DNA of 64,000 nucleotides from Blastobasis lacticolella (GCA_905147135.1 LR990067.1:1178001-1242000); one strand, 5' to 3'. Counted from the stretch's first letter, positions 49,450-59,594 are shown. Notes: generated by a model not told the origin, from the letters alone. Numbers and translations are program-made.

Positions 49450-49700
49450 ATCATCACAGCCCATTACGGTCCACTGCAGGACTTGGGGCCCACGAAAGGG
49501 GAGGTTATTGCCTTAATCTCCACGCTTGGCAGGCGGGTTGGAGATCGCATATAAAATAACAATGGAGAAGCTGCTGCCCATTTTCAGCTTACGGGGTTTC
49601 TAGATTTTTTGTATCTAAATCGTTAGTCGCCTTGTACGACACCCACGAGTGTCAGGAGATGGTGCTATTCTACTCTGCTGGACACCTCACAGCCTCTTGA
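49450..49700 (-). repeat. Repeat C, copy 10
   Basis: CATCATCACAGCCCATTACG through GAGGTTATTGCCTTAATCTC to CTGGACACCTCACAGCC. Diverged, with small deletions near GGGGCCCACGAAAGG. Confidence 0.7.
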
Positions 49701-50180
49701 ATCTGATGTATTTTTATGAAAAGGGTAGTACCAAAATATAATGGTAAGCACCAGTTAGCTTAATGTTGTCTGATTACACCTACAAAGTATAATCGTAACC
49801 AGATTGGAAATATCCAAGAAATTGAAAAATTTGCTTGTATGAAAATTCTAGTTTCCGTCATTTTCGCCATATAAAACGCTAATATTATAGGTAATTATGA
49901 CTTAGTACATTTATGTTAACCGACGACATAATTCTACATATATCTAACAATCCAATTCAGATTTTAAATTGACAAATTTATCAATGAATGAGTTAATTAA
50001 TTCATAGTGGACAAACACAAAACAATGGAGGAAGTACTACATAATGAGTTGTCACTCCACCAAGGGTAGCCGGTCCACCCACGTTGTCTAAAACTATAAC
50101 ATGAATATAAAACAGCTCAGCATGTCATAATCGTAATGTCGACAGGTATTCTTTCGACCAATATGGTGACCATTGTTTTT
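49701..50180. other. Unassigned stretch
   Basis: AT-rich, no supported feature. Confidence 0.35.
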
Positions 50181-50184
50181 AACC

Positions 50185-50300
50185 TCCGACGCAAGGTGAG
50201 GGGTGTTATGAGTTTGACGTGTGTGTCTATGTGTGATATCGGAGTTCCGGAATGGATGGACCGATTTCGATGCGGTTCTCTTTATTTGAAGAACAGTTTA
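50185..50300 (+). repeat. Repeat H, copy 3
   Basis: AGGTGAGGGGTGTTATGAGT, TTGACGTGTGTGTCTATGTG, GGAATGGATGGACCGATTTC and GATGCGGTTCTCTTTATTTG, inverted relative to 7640-7800. Confidence 0.55.
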
Positions 50301-50314
50301 GCCGAGAGTGGATA

Positions 50315-50572
50315 GAGCAGAAATTGAAATGATGACATTTGATTTCTGTTACGAGTCTGGGTGTTATGTTTGATAAGTATGTATTTAACAGATTATGTTT
50401 ATGCTACTCAGTGACAAATGAGCCCACCTTATGGTAAATGGTAACTGCAATATCTACAATTCGTATATTTAGGTTGCAGGTAACAAAAATTCAGTGTACG
50501 AATTTTATCAGTTTTCTGGCACCCATTGCTTACTTTGGTGCTTGATGGCGCTGTATGAAGTGTCCAAGCACA
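50315..50572 (+). mobile_element. SINE-Gly copy 8, interrupted by repeat E
   Basis: GAGCAGAAATTGAAATGATG, TTACGAGTCTGGGTGTTATG and AAGTATGTATTTAACAG (50327-50394) continue at about 50505 (ACCCATTGCTTACTTTGGTG, GATGGCGCTGTATGAAGTGT). Between lies a minus-strand repeat E tail (TTATGCTACTCAGTGACAAA to 50482). Confidence 0.65.
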
Positions 50573-50574
50573 TT

Positions 50575-50740
50575 TATTTATTTATTCAATTGCGTACTTT
50601 GCACCTTATCACCGCGTGGCGTCACCAGCCACAACACAGCGCCGCGTCCGCTCACGACACGTGTCACAGGTACCATCGCTTTTATCAGCTGTTCTGTAAC
50701 AGTAACCTTTTCGCAACCTCCCGTCACTGTCACACGATGG
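50575..50740 (+). repeat. Duplicated CpG-rich segment, copy 1
   Basis: ATCACCGCGTGGCGTCACCA, GCCACAACACAGCGCCGCGT, CCGCTCACGACACGTGTCAC and ATCAGCTGTTCTGTAACA recur at 51040-51195 with about 90 percent identity by eye. Both copies follow a SINE-Gly 3' end and both are followed by repeat D tails. One frame, ITAWRHQPQHSAASAHDTCH, is shared by the copies. Function unknown. Confidence 0.6.
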
Positions 50741-50741
50741 C

Positions 50742-51000
50742 ACCGCTGCCTATAGACATTAGCAACACCAGGGGTATCGCCAATGCGTTGTCAAACTCTA
50801 TAACACGTTGCTCTGGCAGCAAAAAGGCAAATGCCCCTCCACTGCCAAAGCTACGGTTCCCCAAATCCCCACCCCATGGAGCACTGGAGCGCTTACTCAC
50901 CGGCAGAAACACAATATTATTTAAAATAGTATTGTTTTGCTGCGGTGTTCTGTAAAGTGGGGTACTTCCCCAGTCGGGCGGCTCCGATTCGAACTTTGGG
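50742..51000 (-). mobile_element. Repeat D, copy 5
   Basis: ACCGCTGCCTATAGACATTA, GGGTATCGCCAATGCGTTGT, CCCCAAATCCCCACCCCATG, ATTGTTTTGCTGCGGTGTTC and CCCAGTCGGGCGGCTCCGAT. It begins abruptly (no T-run), truncated against the CpG-rich segment. Confidence 0.75.
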
Positions 51001-51039
51001 GCTAGATGGCGCTGTTATCCAAGCATTTTATTTATTTAT

Positions 51040-51195
51040 TAAATTGCGTACTCTGCACCCAATCACCGCGTGGCGTCACCAGCCACAACACAGCGCCGCG
51101 TCCGCTCACGATACGTGTCACAGGTACCGTCGCCGTTATCAGCTGTTCTGTAACACTGGAGTTTTCGCAACCTCCCGCTACTGTCACATGATGGC
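51040..51195 (+). repeat. Duplicated CpG-rich segment, copy 2
   Basis: CACCCAATCACCGCGTGGCG through GGTACCGTCGCCGTTATCAG to CGCTACTGTCACATGATGGC. Preceded by a SINE-Gly remnant at 50998-51038 (TTGGGGCTAGATGGCGCTG). Confidence 0.6.
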
Positions 51196-51269
51196 ACACG
51201 TGAGTTCCGAGCGTCCTGGTGCACGTGACCCGGCTGTTGGTTTCGGTAGAGATAAATGGGTCGTGATGT

Positions 51270-51375
51270 TATTTTTTTATGTTATACGGCAGACAAACAG
51301 GCAAGCGAGCTGCCTGATGGAAAGTGGCGACCGCCGCCCATGGACATCAGCAATACCAGGGGAGTTACCAATGTT
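51270..51375 (-). mobile_element. Repeat D tail, copy 6
   Basis: TTTTTTATGTTATACGGCAG, GCAAGCGAGCTGCCTGATGG, CGCCCATGGACATCAGCAAT and CCAGGGGAGTTACCAATG. Confidence 0.65.
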
Positions 51376-51438
51376 CCACATTCTTTATATCAGAAACTAG
51401 CCAAGCGCCTGGTCGACATTATTGATGACCAGTGTCCA

Positions 51439-51530
51439 GTCGAGTTCATTAATATGTGAGCATTACCAATTCTTCAAACATACAATTATATTTGAAGCCT
51501 TGGCAATGCTCACTTATTAATAAACTCGAC
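51439..51530. ncRNA. Candidate hairpin RNA or tiny MITE, 92 nt
   Basis: GTCGAGTTCATTAATATGTG, AGCATTACCAATTCTTCAAA pairs with TTTGAAGCCTTGGCAATGCT, CACTTATTAATAAACTCGAC with about five mismatches over 40 positions and a loop near 12 nt. Size and pairing resemble a pre-miRNA, but small MITEs look the same. No known seed recognised. Neither arm matches another place in the window by eye. Confidence 0.35.
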
Positions 51531-51536
51531 TGTACA

Positions 51537-51685
51537 AGCCTCGCTATCCAGCCGGACAACGCGGCTTGCCTTCTGGACACTTTTCCGTAACCTGGGGCAA
51601 ATTATTTACCATTATTATTAGTTAGGTTAAGTAAGTTGTTTTTTGTTCATTATAGGTAAATAACTAATATCGATATTGCAGTTCT
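51537..51685 (+). repeat. LINE 3'-end fragment (CTTGCCTTCTGG type), copy 2
   Basis: CCTCGCTATCCAGCCGGACA, CGGCTTGCCTTCTGGACAC and GTTAGGTTAAGTAAGTTGTT parallel 11590-11720. Confidence 0.45.
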
Positions 51686-51944
51686 CAAATGAAAAATATT
51701 GTTTTGTAACAGGCTTTTATCGCGTGGTTTAGTAGCCCACAGAGCCTAAATACGATGCCGTTATCTTGTTGCGTTTAGTAGTCCCTGGTAGGCCAGCTTC
51801 CGACTCGAATCATCAAAGCTCCATGGTACCATATTAATGCATTGTCATCCAAGTTACATAAGTACTATACTAAATTTCAGCTTAATTAAACACCGAGGCG
51901 TGGGTCATATTAGGTTTGCAAGATTTACCCCGAACACACATAAA

Positions 51945-52145
51945 ATCTGTCCAGACTGACTTGTCTTATTTGGTTTAGGAAATTATGTATTTAAATGGAT
52001 AATTTGCAGAAGTAATCGTTTAAATTAACGTTCTGTATGTTTCTTATGTAATTCAAGACACAATGTACGTAGCGTGATTGTTACGGCAAGTCATGATTTT
52101 GGGTATTGTTTGTTCACCAAATAAGACAAGTCAGTCTGGACAGAT
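51945..52145. mobile_element. MITE-8, copy 2 (30-bp perfect TIR)
   Basis: ATCTGTCCAGACTGACTTGT, CTTATTTGGT is mirrored exactly by ACCAAATAAGACAAGTCAGT, CTGGACAGAT. The 201-bp interior matches copy 1 inverted (AGGAAATTATGTATTTAAAT, GATTTTGGGTATTGTTTGTT). Perfect termini suggest recent mobility. Confidence 0.9.
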
Positions 52146-52261
52146 CATAGTTGCATACAAACATTGCAAGTTAAATAAATGTTTGTAAATAAACAGTCTA
52201 TTATATATAATAAAAGACATTAATATTAGCAGTTTTATTGAAGTGAAAAATTGTACTTACC

Positions 52262-52370
52262 AAATTTTTTTTATACCACTAAGGTGGCAAACAAGCTTGC
52301 GGCCTGCCTGATGGTAAGCAGTCACCGCAGCCTATGGCCGTTTGCAATACCAGGGGCATCACCTAAAAAC
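52262..52370 (-). mobile_element. Repeat D-like subfamily 2 tail, copy 2
   Basis: TTTTTTTTATACCACTAAGG, TGGCAAACAAGCTTGCGGCC, CCTGATGGTAAGCAGTCACC, GCAGCCTATGGCCGTTTGCA and ATACCAGGGGCATCACC. Confidence 0.6.
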
Positions 52371-53425
52371 CTACTTCCATGACTTGTCAGTTATGACCGC
52401 TTTACAGTCCGGATCCGAACTCGAAAGTTTAGAAAGAGGAAAAGCTTTTATGTTTTAAATGTTTTTTCTAAGCCAGTGGCGCCCTCATTTACATTCTATT
52501 CTTCTTTGTACCACAGCCTATAAATACTACCACAGCCAGACAAAACCATTCACCGAGCGTTCTTGATATAATATTTCCTGTATTAGCTCGTAAGCCCGCG
52601 AGATATACATGTGAAGTCCATTATGAGACCAATAATATAATCCGCACAACTGTATTTGTATACTATTCAGTACCTGCATACGAAAGGGCAACCACCCGTT
52701 TTTTGTTCACTGGTGAGGGGATGGCGTCGATAGTTTCGGTTGTCGATGAATAAATTTAACACCACCACTGCGCATACGTGTAGCGCCGATTTCGGACGCA
52801 ATTGTTGCGTCGGCTGCATCGGAAGTGTTAAAGAAACATTTATTACACATGGACGCCGCGACACAATCATTTTGCAATACATTTAAAAAAAAATTCTTAA
52901 AAGATGAAAAGGTTGGCGGACAGGGTCCCGGAGTTTAGATGGCAGTTATTCTAAAAATGAAAAGGTTGGCGGTAAAGTGTTGTCCTTTGTCCGGGTTTCG
53001 GCACCATGTAAAGGACATCACTTTTCTAGGACTTTTACTAGTTAAACTGCCCTTTAATATTTTAAATTAATATATTTGTGAAATGTATGTATCTTCGTTA
53101 CACTGCAATAAGAATAGACAAAAAACAGAGTATAAAAATATAATGAAAAGAGATTGTGTCATAGACAGACGGGGTCCCGGAGTTCAAATAGCAGTCGCTC
53201 CACTGTAATCGGCGGCAAAAATAGATAAGGCGGTGGTACTCACCCAGCTGAAAGTATGAATTCGCTTTTCGCATCTGTCTTGCTAACTCCTAAACCATGA
53301 TGATGATGCGGCTATCATCATCAGTTAGACAATTCTTCTAGAAAGTTTATATGTATAATACGTGTATATTATAGTATAGAAAGAGAAAACCCGTGCGAAG
53401 CCGTAGCGAATCCCAATCTAATAAC
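52371..53425. other. Unassigned stretch
   Basis: Local near-repeat GATGAAAAGGTTGGCGGACA / AATGAAAAGGTTGGCGGTAA (52903 and 52957) and GGGGTCCCGGAGTT twice (about 52923, 53170). No gene supported. Confidence 0.35.
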
Positions 53426-53429
53426 ATAT

Positions 53430-53645
53430 CTGTGTTGCTAGCAATTGTCTGATTTCAATTATTGAAATTGTTCCTTTTGCGATTACATATTATCGATTTT
53501 ATGGGTTCAGTTTATTGCAATGGAACTTTATTAGCAACTTAACCCATTATATCGATGATATCAATCATATATAGTAGCAAAAGTAACAATTTCAATCATT
53601 GAAATCAAATAATTGTTAGCAACATAGTTACGTAATTAGCCTACC
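53430..53645. mobile_element. MITE-3, copy 3
   Basis: GTGTTGCTAGCAATTGTCTG, ATTTCAATTATTGAAATTGT at the left; AAAGTAACAATTTCAATCAT, TGAAATCAAATAATTGTTAG, CAACATAGTTACGTAATTAG at the right. Confidence 0.8.
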
Positions 53646-54110
53646 GTTGACTGTCAACATAACTGCCATCTGCATACTTGTCACTCAATAATAGAAGCTG
53701 CCAATAAGAAGTGCGGGACATGAAATAGTCATGAGACCACTTGGCGACACGCCGTATAATATATCGATTTGTCACCTTGCATGCTCTTTTGGGTTCTGTG
53801 GTGCCTTATCGATACTGGTCTCTTTAATGGGTGATCCAATTCGAGTTTCAAAACTGCCTTATTATTTTTATTTATTCATTTATTTCAGGCAACTGAGGCC
53901 CATATTTATGAATACACAAACAACATAAATACAAAATAAACTGATACAAAATACAGACAAAGATAAAACCTATACCTACATACAAATTATTATAAATTGT
54001 AAACTAATATATAAAAATATAATTTATTAATATTTAAAAAAATAACTGGCACTTAATGTCGTTCGGCGGCACCGGAAATTCTGGGTCGCCCACCACGGAA
54101 TCAAGAGAAT
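53646..54110. other. AT-rich unassigned stretch
   Basis: No feature supported. Confidence 0.35.
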
Positions 54111-54112
54111 AA

Positions 54113-54260
54113 TAATAAATATGCTTGGACTTCACACAGCGCCATATTCTAGCCCCAAAGTAAGCAAAGCTTGTGTTATGGATGCCAGAAAACTGATTAA
54201 CTACGTCTATATTTTTAAATAGATACTTGTTGTACTTATAAAAAAAAAAAAAAAAAATGG
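54113..54260 (-). mobile_element. SINE-Gly body fragment, copy 9
   Basis: AAATATGCTTGGACTTCACA, AGCCCCAAAGTAAGCAAAGC, TTGTGTTATGGATGCCAGAA, ending at an A-run (54241-54257). The tRNA head is absent. Confidence 0.65.
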
Positions 54261-55060
54261 TTAATAACATCTATCTCACACATGGCACAGTACATTAATT
54301 AGGTCATAATACAGCATACAAGAAACAATGAGAAAGGGACAATGCTATCGTTACTTCGTTACCTGTGGCATAAGGAGACGTGTAATGGAACTTTGTGCTT
54401 ATGAACTTTATAAATCATCATCCTTTATAGATTCGATTTCGTACGATAACAGATTTCCCAGTCTATACCGGCCACCGAGACTGATGTGGCTGGTGCCCGT
54501 CACGTATCTCCGACACACGCTTGACCAACCAGACCGGCTCATTAAAGACGTCTGTTATTCAAATGAAATACAAAAAGTTACAATTTTGGCAACATCTTAT
54601 TAATATTGCATTTGGTGTTTTGTCATGTCTCTTTATTCATTTCCCCTAACGACAGGCGATCGGTCATGTCCAGGTGATGGGTTCGTGCGATTTGAAATTC
54701 TTATTCGACAGATGTCTAGAATAGGCCAGATTTTAGTCTGTACCTATCTGAATATGTTGTTAGTGTTGATAGATGTGCCACAGAGATTGAAAGATTTAGA
54801 AAGGATAGGTGTTAATCATCCACATCAAGATTTGACCATTTTACCTGATGATGCGTGATATGCTGGCCAAGACCACGCCGCACATAAGAGCACACCTGTT
54901 TAGAAATAGCATACTCTTCCTGGCCTTGAAAGCGCCCAGATTAAAAAACACTCGCACGCACGTGGCAAGAAAATCAGAAAAGGTCGTCATCAGAACCGAG
55001 GTTATTGTTCATAAGCGTTGATGCCTGCTCGTTTGTCATTTCATAAATACATAGAAGCTG
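54261..55060. other. Unassigned, with open frames
   Basis: Two adjacent plus-strand open frames (54328-54603, 54625-54858) show no recognised domain. GGCCTTGAAAGCGCCCAGAT near 54930 resembles a degraded LINE tail in reverse. Confidence 0.3.
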
Positions 55061-55067
55061 TAGGCTA

Positions 55068-55760
55068 ATGACGTCACGCTGTTGTCAACAATTATCTGAT
55101 TTCAATCATTGAAATTTTTCCATTTGCGAGTCCGTATCATCGATTTCATAGTTGTTTCACACTCGTTTGTTCCCCCAAGGCGGTTAACCAAAACAAATAC
55201 TTCCCTGCATGTTATAGGCCCTAAGGTCTATAACTCCTTACCCTGTGACATAAAGGATGCCATCTCGGACAAGGTATTCGCGAAGAAACTCAAACGTCTA
55301 CTGATTGATATGGCACCGTACTCAATCACTGAGTTCTTTACGAACATAAAATCGTTGACCCAGTCATGAAACCTTGGTTTCGAATTTTTAACTTTATTTA
55401 CTTTTTTAATTCAAATGCGTTGACATATTTATATGTAATCGAGTGATAAAATTGTATATACCTAAATCGAATCGAATTTAATGTAATTAAACGAGACGAT
55501 ATATGATATTAAAATTAATTATAATAATAGACAAACATTATACCAATATATTATCTAATTGATATTACTATAAAATGACATGTAAATATTTTAATTTATG
55601 AATAAATATTTGAAAAATATGAAAATATAGGTTCAGTTTCTAACAAAGTTCCACTGCAACAAACATAAACTATTATATCGCAACACGCAATCGCAAAAGC
55701 AACAATTTCAAAAATTAAAATCAGAGAATTGATGGCAACAGTGATCCCGCAAACGGCTCT
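55068..55760. mobile_element. MITE-3 copy 4, split by a LINE fragment
   Basis: The left part GACGTCACGCTGTTGTCAAC, TGATTTCAATCATTGAAATT, to TCGATTTCATAG lies at 55068-55151. The right part GGTTCAGTTTCTAACAAAGT to AAAATCAGAGAATTGATGGC and AACAGTG lies at 55630-55760. Comparison with 34766-34982, where ATCGA/GGGTTCAGTTGC are adjacent, places the insertion between. Confidence 0.75.
55152..55629 (+). pseudogene. 5'-truncated non-LTR element 3' end inside MITE-3
   Basis: The frame reads RRLTKTNTSLHVIGPKVYNS, LPCDIKDAISDKVFAKKLKR, LLIDMAPYSITEFFTNIKSL, TQS and stops near 55369. The P-x-V-YN-SLP...F-x-x-KLK-x-LL pattern is the usual RT C-terminus of non-LTR elements. A 3' UTR of about 260 AT-rich bases follows. 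ATAG-like sequence occurs on both sides. Confidence 0.65.
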
Positions 55761-56390
55761 CATCCTCTGACGGTCCACGTTGCCCTCATGAATAAAATGG
55801 CAATAGATCAACAGTCTACACCTCCGCGTCCGATACATATTAACGATTCGCGATATTCATGCGGCTAGGCGCTTTTGAGCGACATCTGGTCCTTGGTTTT
55901 GCATGCGGCCGAGACGGGTTATGGTTTGTTATATTGTCGAATTTTTTTTAATGGTCGGGATTTATTTTGCCGCTTTTGAAGACAAACTGTGATGCCGATG
56001 ACTTGTGGTGGAAATTTTTGGCTGTTTTGAATTAAACATGTTATTAATCGAAGTCCCACGCCGCGTCTGTTTGTCTGTTCTGCGTTTCTGGTTTTCATGC
56101 GGTTTTCACTAATAGACAGAGTGATTCATGAAGAATTGTTGTGTGTATAATACATGCATATTATAATAGAGTAACATAATATTATAAAAGTATAAAGTAT
56201 TTTTTTGAAAAGAGAAATATTTTTATTATTATTATTAAGATTTATTAAATACAATAAACCCGTGCGAAGCGCGTCGCTAGTTAACAAAATACATTACACT
56301 AGGCTCTTGTTTCCTAAGACACTTTCTTATAAACTGCCAGTTAGAATTAGAATACGTGAAGCGTCAATGAATAAGCCTCCCACCTGAAGG
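55761..56390. other. Unassigned stretch
   Basis: No feature supported. Short AT-rich triplet runs (TTATTATTATTATTAAG near 56222). Confidence 0.35.
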
Positions 56391-56394
56391 CGTC

Positions 56395-56530
56395 CAATCA
56401 TCATCATATATTTAAGAGTATGATTCTTGTCGGTGGAGCAATCGCCACTTTTCTCTCCTGTCTGCCAACCTCTTCATCCCTTTATAATCCCCGGCGCTCA
56501 CTTTTTCCTTCACGTCCTTCCAAGGCGTCC
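56395..56530 (-). repeat. LINE 3' tail, inverted relative of 43505-43580
   Basis: AATCATCATCATATATTTAA, GAGTATGATTCTTGTCGGTG, GAGCAATCGCCACTTTTCTC and CTGTCTGCCAACCTCTTCAT. Confidence 0.55.
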
Positions 56531-56559
56531 AATAAATAGTAAAAACTATCGATAACACT

Positions 56560-56645
56560 ATCGACATGCGCCCATCCCCGCGCCAAGGCGGCGGGACTGC
56601 GCGCGCGCACCTGCCGCCTACGACGCCAATGGCGCGCGCTTACGC
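56560..56645. other. CpG-rich patch
   Basis: CGCCAAGGCGGCGGGACTGC, GCGCGCGCACCTGCCGCCTA and CCAATGGCGCGCGCTTACGC. Not in a recognised repeat; it directly precedes a tandem array. Confidence 0.3.
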
Positions 56646-57055
56646 CACGGAGCGTGAGGTGAACGCATGGTGTCGGTAGGAGGACTATGTCTCTAGTACT
56701 CCATTGGGTGGGGGTTTGGGGACGAAGCGTGAGTTGAACGCATAGTACCGGGAGGAAGACTGTGCCTCCAGTGGTCCGTTAGGTAGGGATTTGAGGATTG
56801 AGCGTGAGGAGAACGCATGGCATCGGTATAAAGACTCTAGTGGTCCGTGTGGTGGGGATTTAGGGACCTAGGCTTTGACAGTGGAGGGGCATTTGCCAGC
56901 GTGAGGTGAACGCATGGCATCGGTAGAAAGGCTATGTCTCCAGTGTTTCATGGGGTGGGGATTTGGGGGACAGAGGCTTTGGCTGTGGAGGGGCATATGC
57001 CTTTGCTGCCAGAGCAACGTGTCCCAGATGGGCAGTGCAACGATATCGCATGGGC
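56645..57055 (+). repeat. Tandem array of an internal repeat D segment
   Basis: Four units start with GCGTGAGGTGAACGCATGG-like sequence at about 56649, 56728, 56802 and 56900. Each continues with CTCCAGTGGTCC-like and GGTGGGGATTTGGGGAC-like sequence. The last unit runs on into TGGAGGGGCATATGCCTTTG, CTGCCAGAGCAACGTGTCCC, the normal downstream part of repeat D. This is a local amplification of about 75-100 bp of repeat D with a short unique spacer. Confidence 0.7.
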
Positions 57056-57059
57056 AGCG

Positions 57060-57780
57060 GTGACCAGTGAGAATATTGTATACTTCTGCCTCTGTTTGTT
57101 TCGGCGCTACTTAAGAAACTGATGATTCGACTGCGTTTTGTTTTAGCTGTAGGCGGGTTAGATTGACATTTGTTTCCGGTGTAGGCGAAAAGGGCGATTT
57201 CGACCCTGTTTTGTTTTAACCGTAACCTAGCGCGTATAACCGGAAAATTAACGCCAATATTTTTATTCTGTTTACTAAACTTTTCTCAGCAACAACTTAT
57301 TTTATTGATAATTAATAGCGTGTTAGAAAGTGATCCGATAGAAAATGCAGCCCCCGACTTGACATGTCACCGTTGGCCCATCCCCCTGTCGTAATACAGG
57401 ATGTGCATTACCGCGCTACATTGTTTGCCACTCCATGCACAGGATGTTATCAAATTCACTTGCCTACTGAGGGTGCTTTGGGACCATTTTCAAACGTCAG
57501 GTCTCATGTGTGCTGTCATAGGATTGTGTGATTATTTGTAGCAATACAGCGGCAACGCTTTCTCCGGGTATTATAAGAGCCATTTGGTAAAAAAATACAC
57601 GTAAGACGTAGGGGAGGCCTTCAGCAGTGGGCGTCCTGCGGCTCAGATGAGATGAGGAGGTGTCAAACAAGCGTTCGGCCGCCTTATGGCAGGCAATTAG
57701 TCTATACGTTAGCATTAGTACCAGAGCATTGCTCCATGCATTGCTCGTTCAACTATTTAGAGAAAACTTCTCCAGGGTGC
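57060..57780. other. Unassigned stretch
   Basis: 57615-57645 (GGCCTTCAGCAGTGGGCGTC) is a short LINE-tail fragment. GGGCGATTTCGACCCTGTTT at 57190 repeats GATTCGACTGCGTTTTG at 57123 loosely. No gene supported. Confidence 0.35.
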
Positions 57781-57784
57781 TCGT

Positions 57785-58045
57785 CGTCACAGCTAATAAC
57801 AGTCCACTGCAGGACTAAGGGCTTCTCCCAAGAAAGGAGGGAGAGGTTATTGCCATAATCTCCACGCTTGGCAGGCGGGTTGGAGATCGCAGCGCTATAA
57901 ATTTAACAATGGAAAACGCTGCTGCCCATTTTCCAGTCTACAGAGAGTTTAGATCTTTTGCTTCGAAAACATTAGTCGCCTTGTACGACACCCACGAGTG
58001 TAGGGGATTGATGCTATTCTACTCTGCCGGAAACTGCACGGCCAG
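57785..58045 (-). repeat. Repeat C, copy 11
   Basis: GTCGTCACAGCTAATAACAG through GAGGTTATTGCCATAATCTC to GCCGGAAACTGCACGGCC, near complete. Confidence 0.75.
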
Positions 58046-58560
58046 GTAGCACATAGTCAAGTAAATGTAGCCAAATATTTTATTTCCCGGCCTGGAGTAG
58101 AACCCGGTCCACTCTACTCCGAACTCTCTATACATACACTAGACACATACGGATCTTCACAAAATAAAGTAGCTCACACCAAAAACCACCCCATATTCCG
58201 AACATTACTTAGAATATGCATGTTATTATGCGCTGGCAACATACCATGACTCCATATTCATGCCGTACAGGGGCGCATGCGCACCCTCCTAAATCAAACC
58301 CACCCGCAACCAAATCTGAACCTAATGGCGGTAGGATTAATATTCAAAATAATTCTAGCCGTGTTAGACCTCGCTGGCAATCGAATCTGAACCTTATGCT
58401 GCTAGTATTAACATTCAAATTAAAAGGCAATGTTGGACCTCGCGCTCGCAATAGTGTTGTCTCGCCCACACAGCGGTGGCGGTTGGTTTTATTGAAAACG
58501 TAATTAAGTGCCGAAGGGGTGGGTAGCTTGTAATATGTTTAGAATGGTTTGGAGTGAAGA
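58046..58560. other. Unassigned stretch
   Basis: GTGTTAGACCTCGCTGGCAA and TGTTGGACCTCGCGCTCGCA are a loose local repeat (58360-58455). No gene supported. Confidence 0.35.
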
Positions 58561-58561
58561 T

Positions 58562-58885
58562 CCGTTAGCGAGAGGTACCGGGTTTGAATCCCACTGCGGC
58601 TATGTACCAATGACTCTTATGAGTTATGTACATTAGTTGAATACTAACCGATGCTCTTACGGTGAGGGAAGCAACACGATGACACCTGCACATTCAGGCG
58701 ACTGAATGTGTAACCATGGTCCTATCTGGTCAGGTTTCCCTGGTTGCAGAGTCACGGAGGTCAGATGGCAGACGCTTCACTGTGATTATCTGATCTGCCA
58801 TATCTTGGATCATGGTCAAGGCGCATCCCGGGCTCTCGTGCGCGAGAGCACAACTAGGACATGAACGCCAAAATGATTATTTTTT
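58562..58885 (+). mobile_element. SINE-B, copy 10 (near full length)
   Basis: GTTAGCGAGAGGTACCGGGT, TTGAATCCCACTGCGGC, then the full body to GGACATGAACGCCAAAATGA and TTATTTTTTATA. GGTACC is intact. Confidence 0.8.
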
Positions 58886-59121
58886 ATAGTTTGTAGTGAA
58901 GATTTGAAGAGGTGTTTGAGAATGTTCCGAGGAACTGTTTCGTTTTCTTGTCAGTTTGGTGCCACCGTCACTTTTTCGTCAGCGAGATTACGTCAATGTT
59001 TTCGGGCAATTTGACCAATTGATTCCAGGAACCTGTGCTTCTCGGGCAGGTGCTAGGTAGCCTAATCTTGATATTCAGCTCACGTAGGATATAGTCAAGG
59101 ACATGGGATCATTCAAGAGGT

Positions 59122-59180
59122 ATGTTAGAGGTTTTTTATGAGGCAGACAACGCATTGGCGAGGCCCCTGGTGTTGCTAAT
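59122..59180 (+). repeat. Repeat D fragment, copy 7
   Basis: AGGCAGACAACGCATTGGCG and AGGCCCCTGGTGTTGCTAAT. Confidence 0.5.
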
Positions 59181-59247
59181 GTATATTGGTTCAAAAGGCA
59201 AGTCTACGGGTACATCAAAGACCGGCCTCTTAGGTTGCAGATGTCCT

Positions 59248-59398
59248 GTGGCCCTAGCACAAGTGTGTCCGCGACAAAGCTCGCGCCACGAGAGAGCGTT
59301 TGTCTCTTTCTCTCAATACTAAGACGAAAGATATAGCAATACCTATGTCGCGCTTTTTCTCGTTTATCGCGCGCGAGAGCAACTTGTGCTAGGCCTAC
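59248..59398. mobile_element. MITE-6, copy 2
   Basis: GTGGCCCTAGCACAAGTGTG at the left and GCAACTTGTGCTAGGCCTAC at the right, the interior nearly identical to 31527-31677. Same length (151 bp), same orientation. Confidence 0.8.
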
Positions 59399-59594
59399 TG
59401 GACGACGGTGGCCGCATGCCTAGACTATAAAAAAAGGTAGTAGTGTCCACTTTCCAACTGAATCTCTTGCCGGTGGGATTTACCTGATTTATTTACAATA
59501 CCGTATGACATAGGAAATATTACCATCGTCATATGTACATTAGGACTCTCTTTAGATGCTTTTTAAGGGTATGTACCGGGTTTCCTACCGCGTA

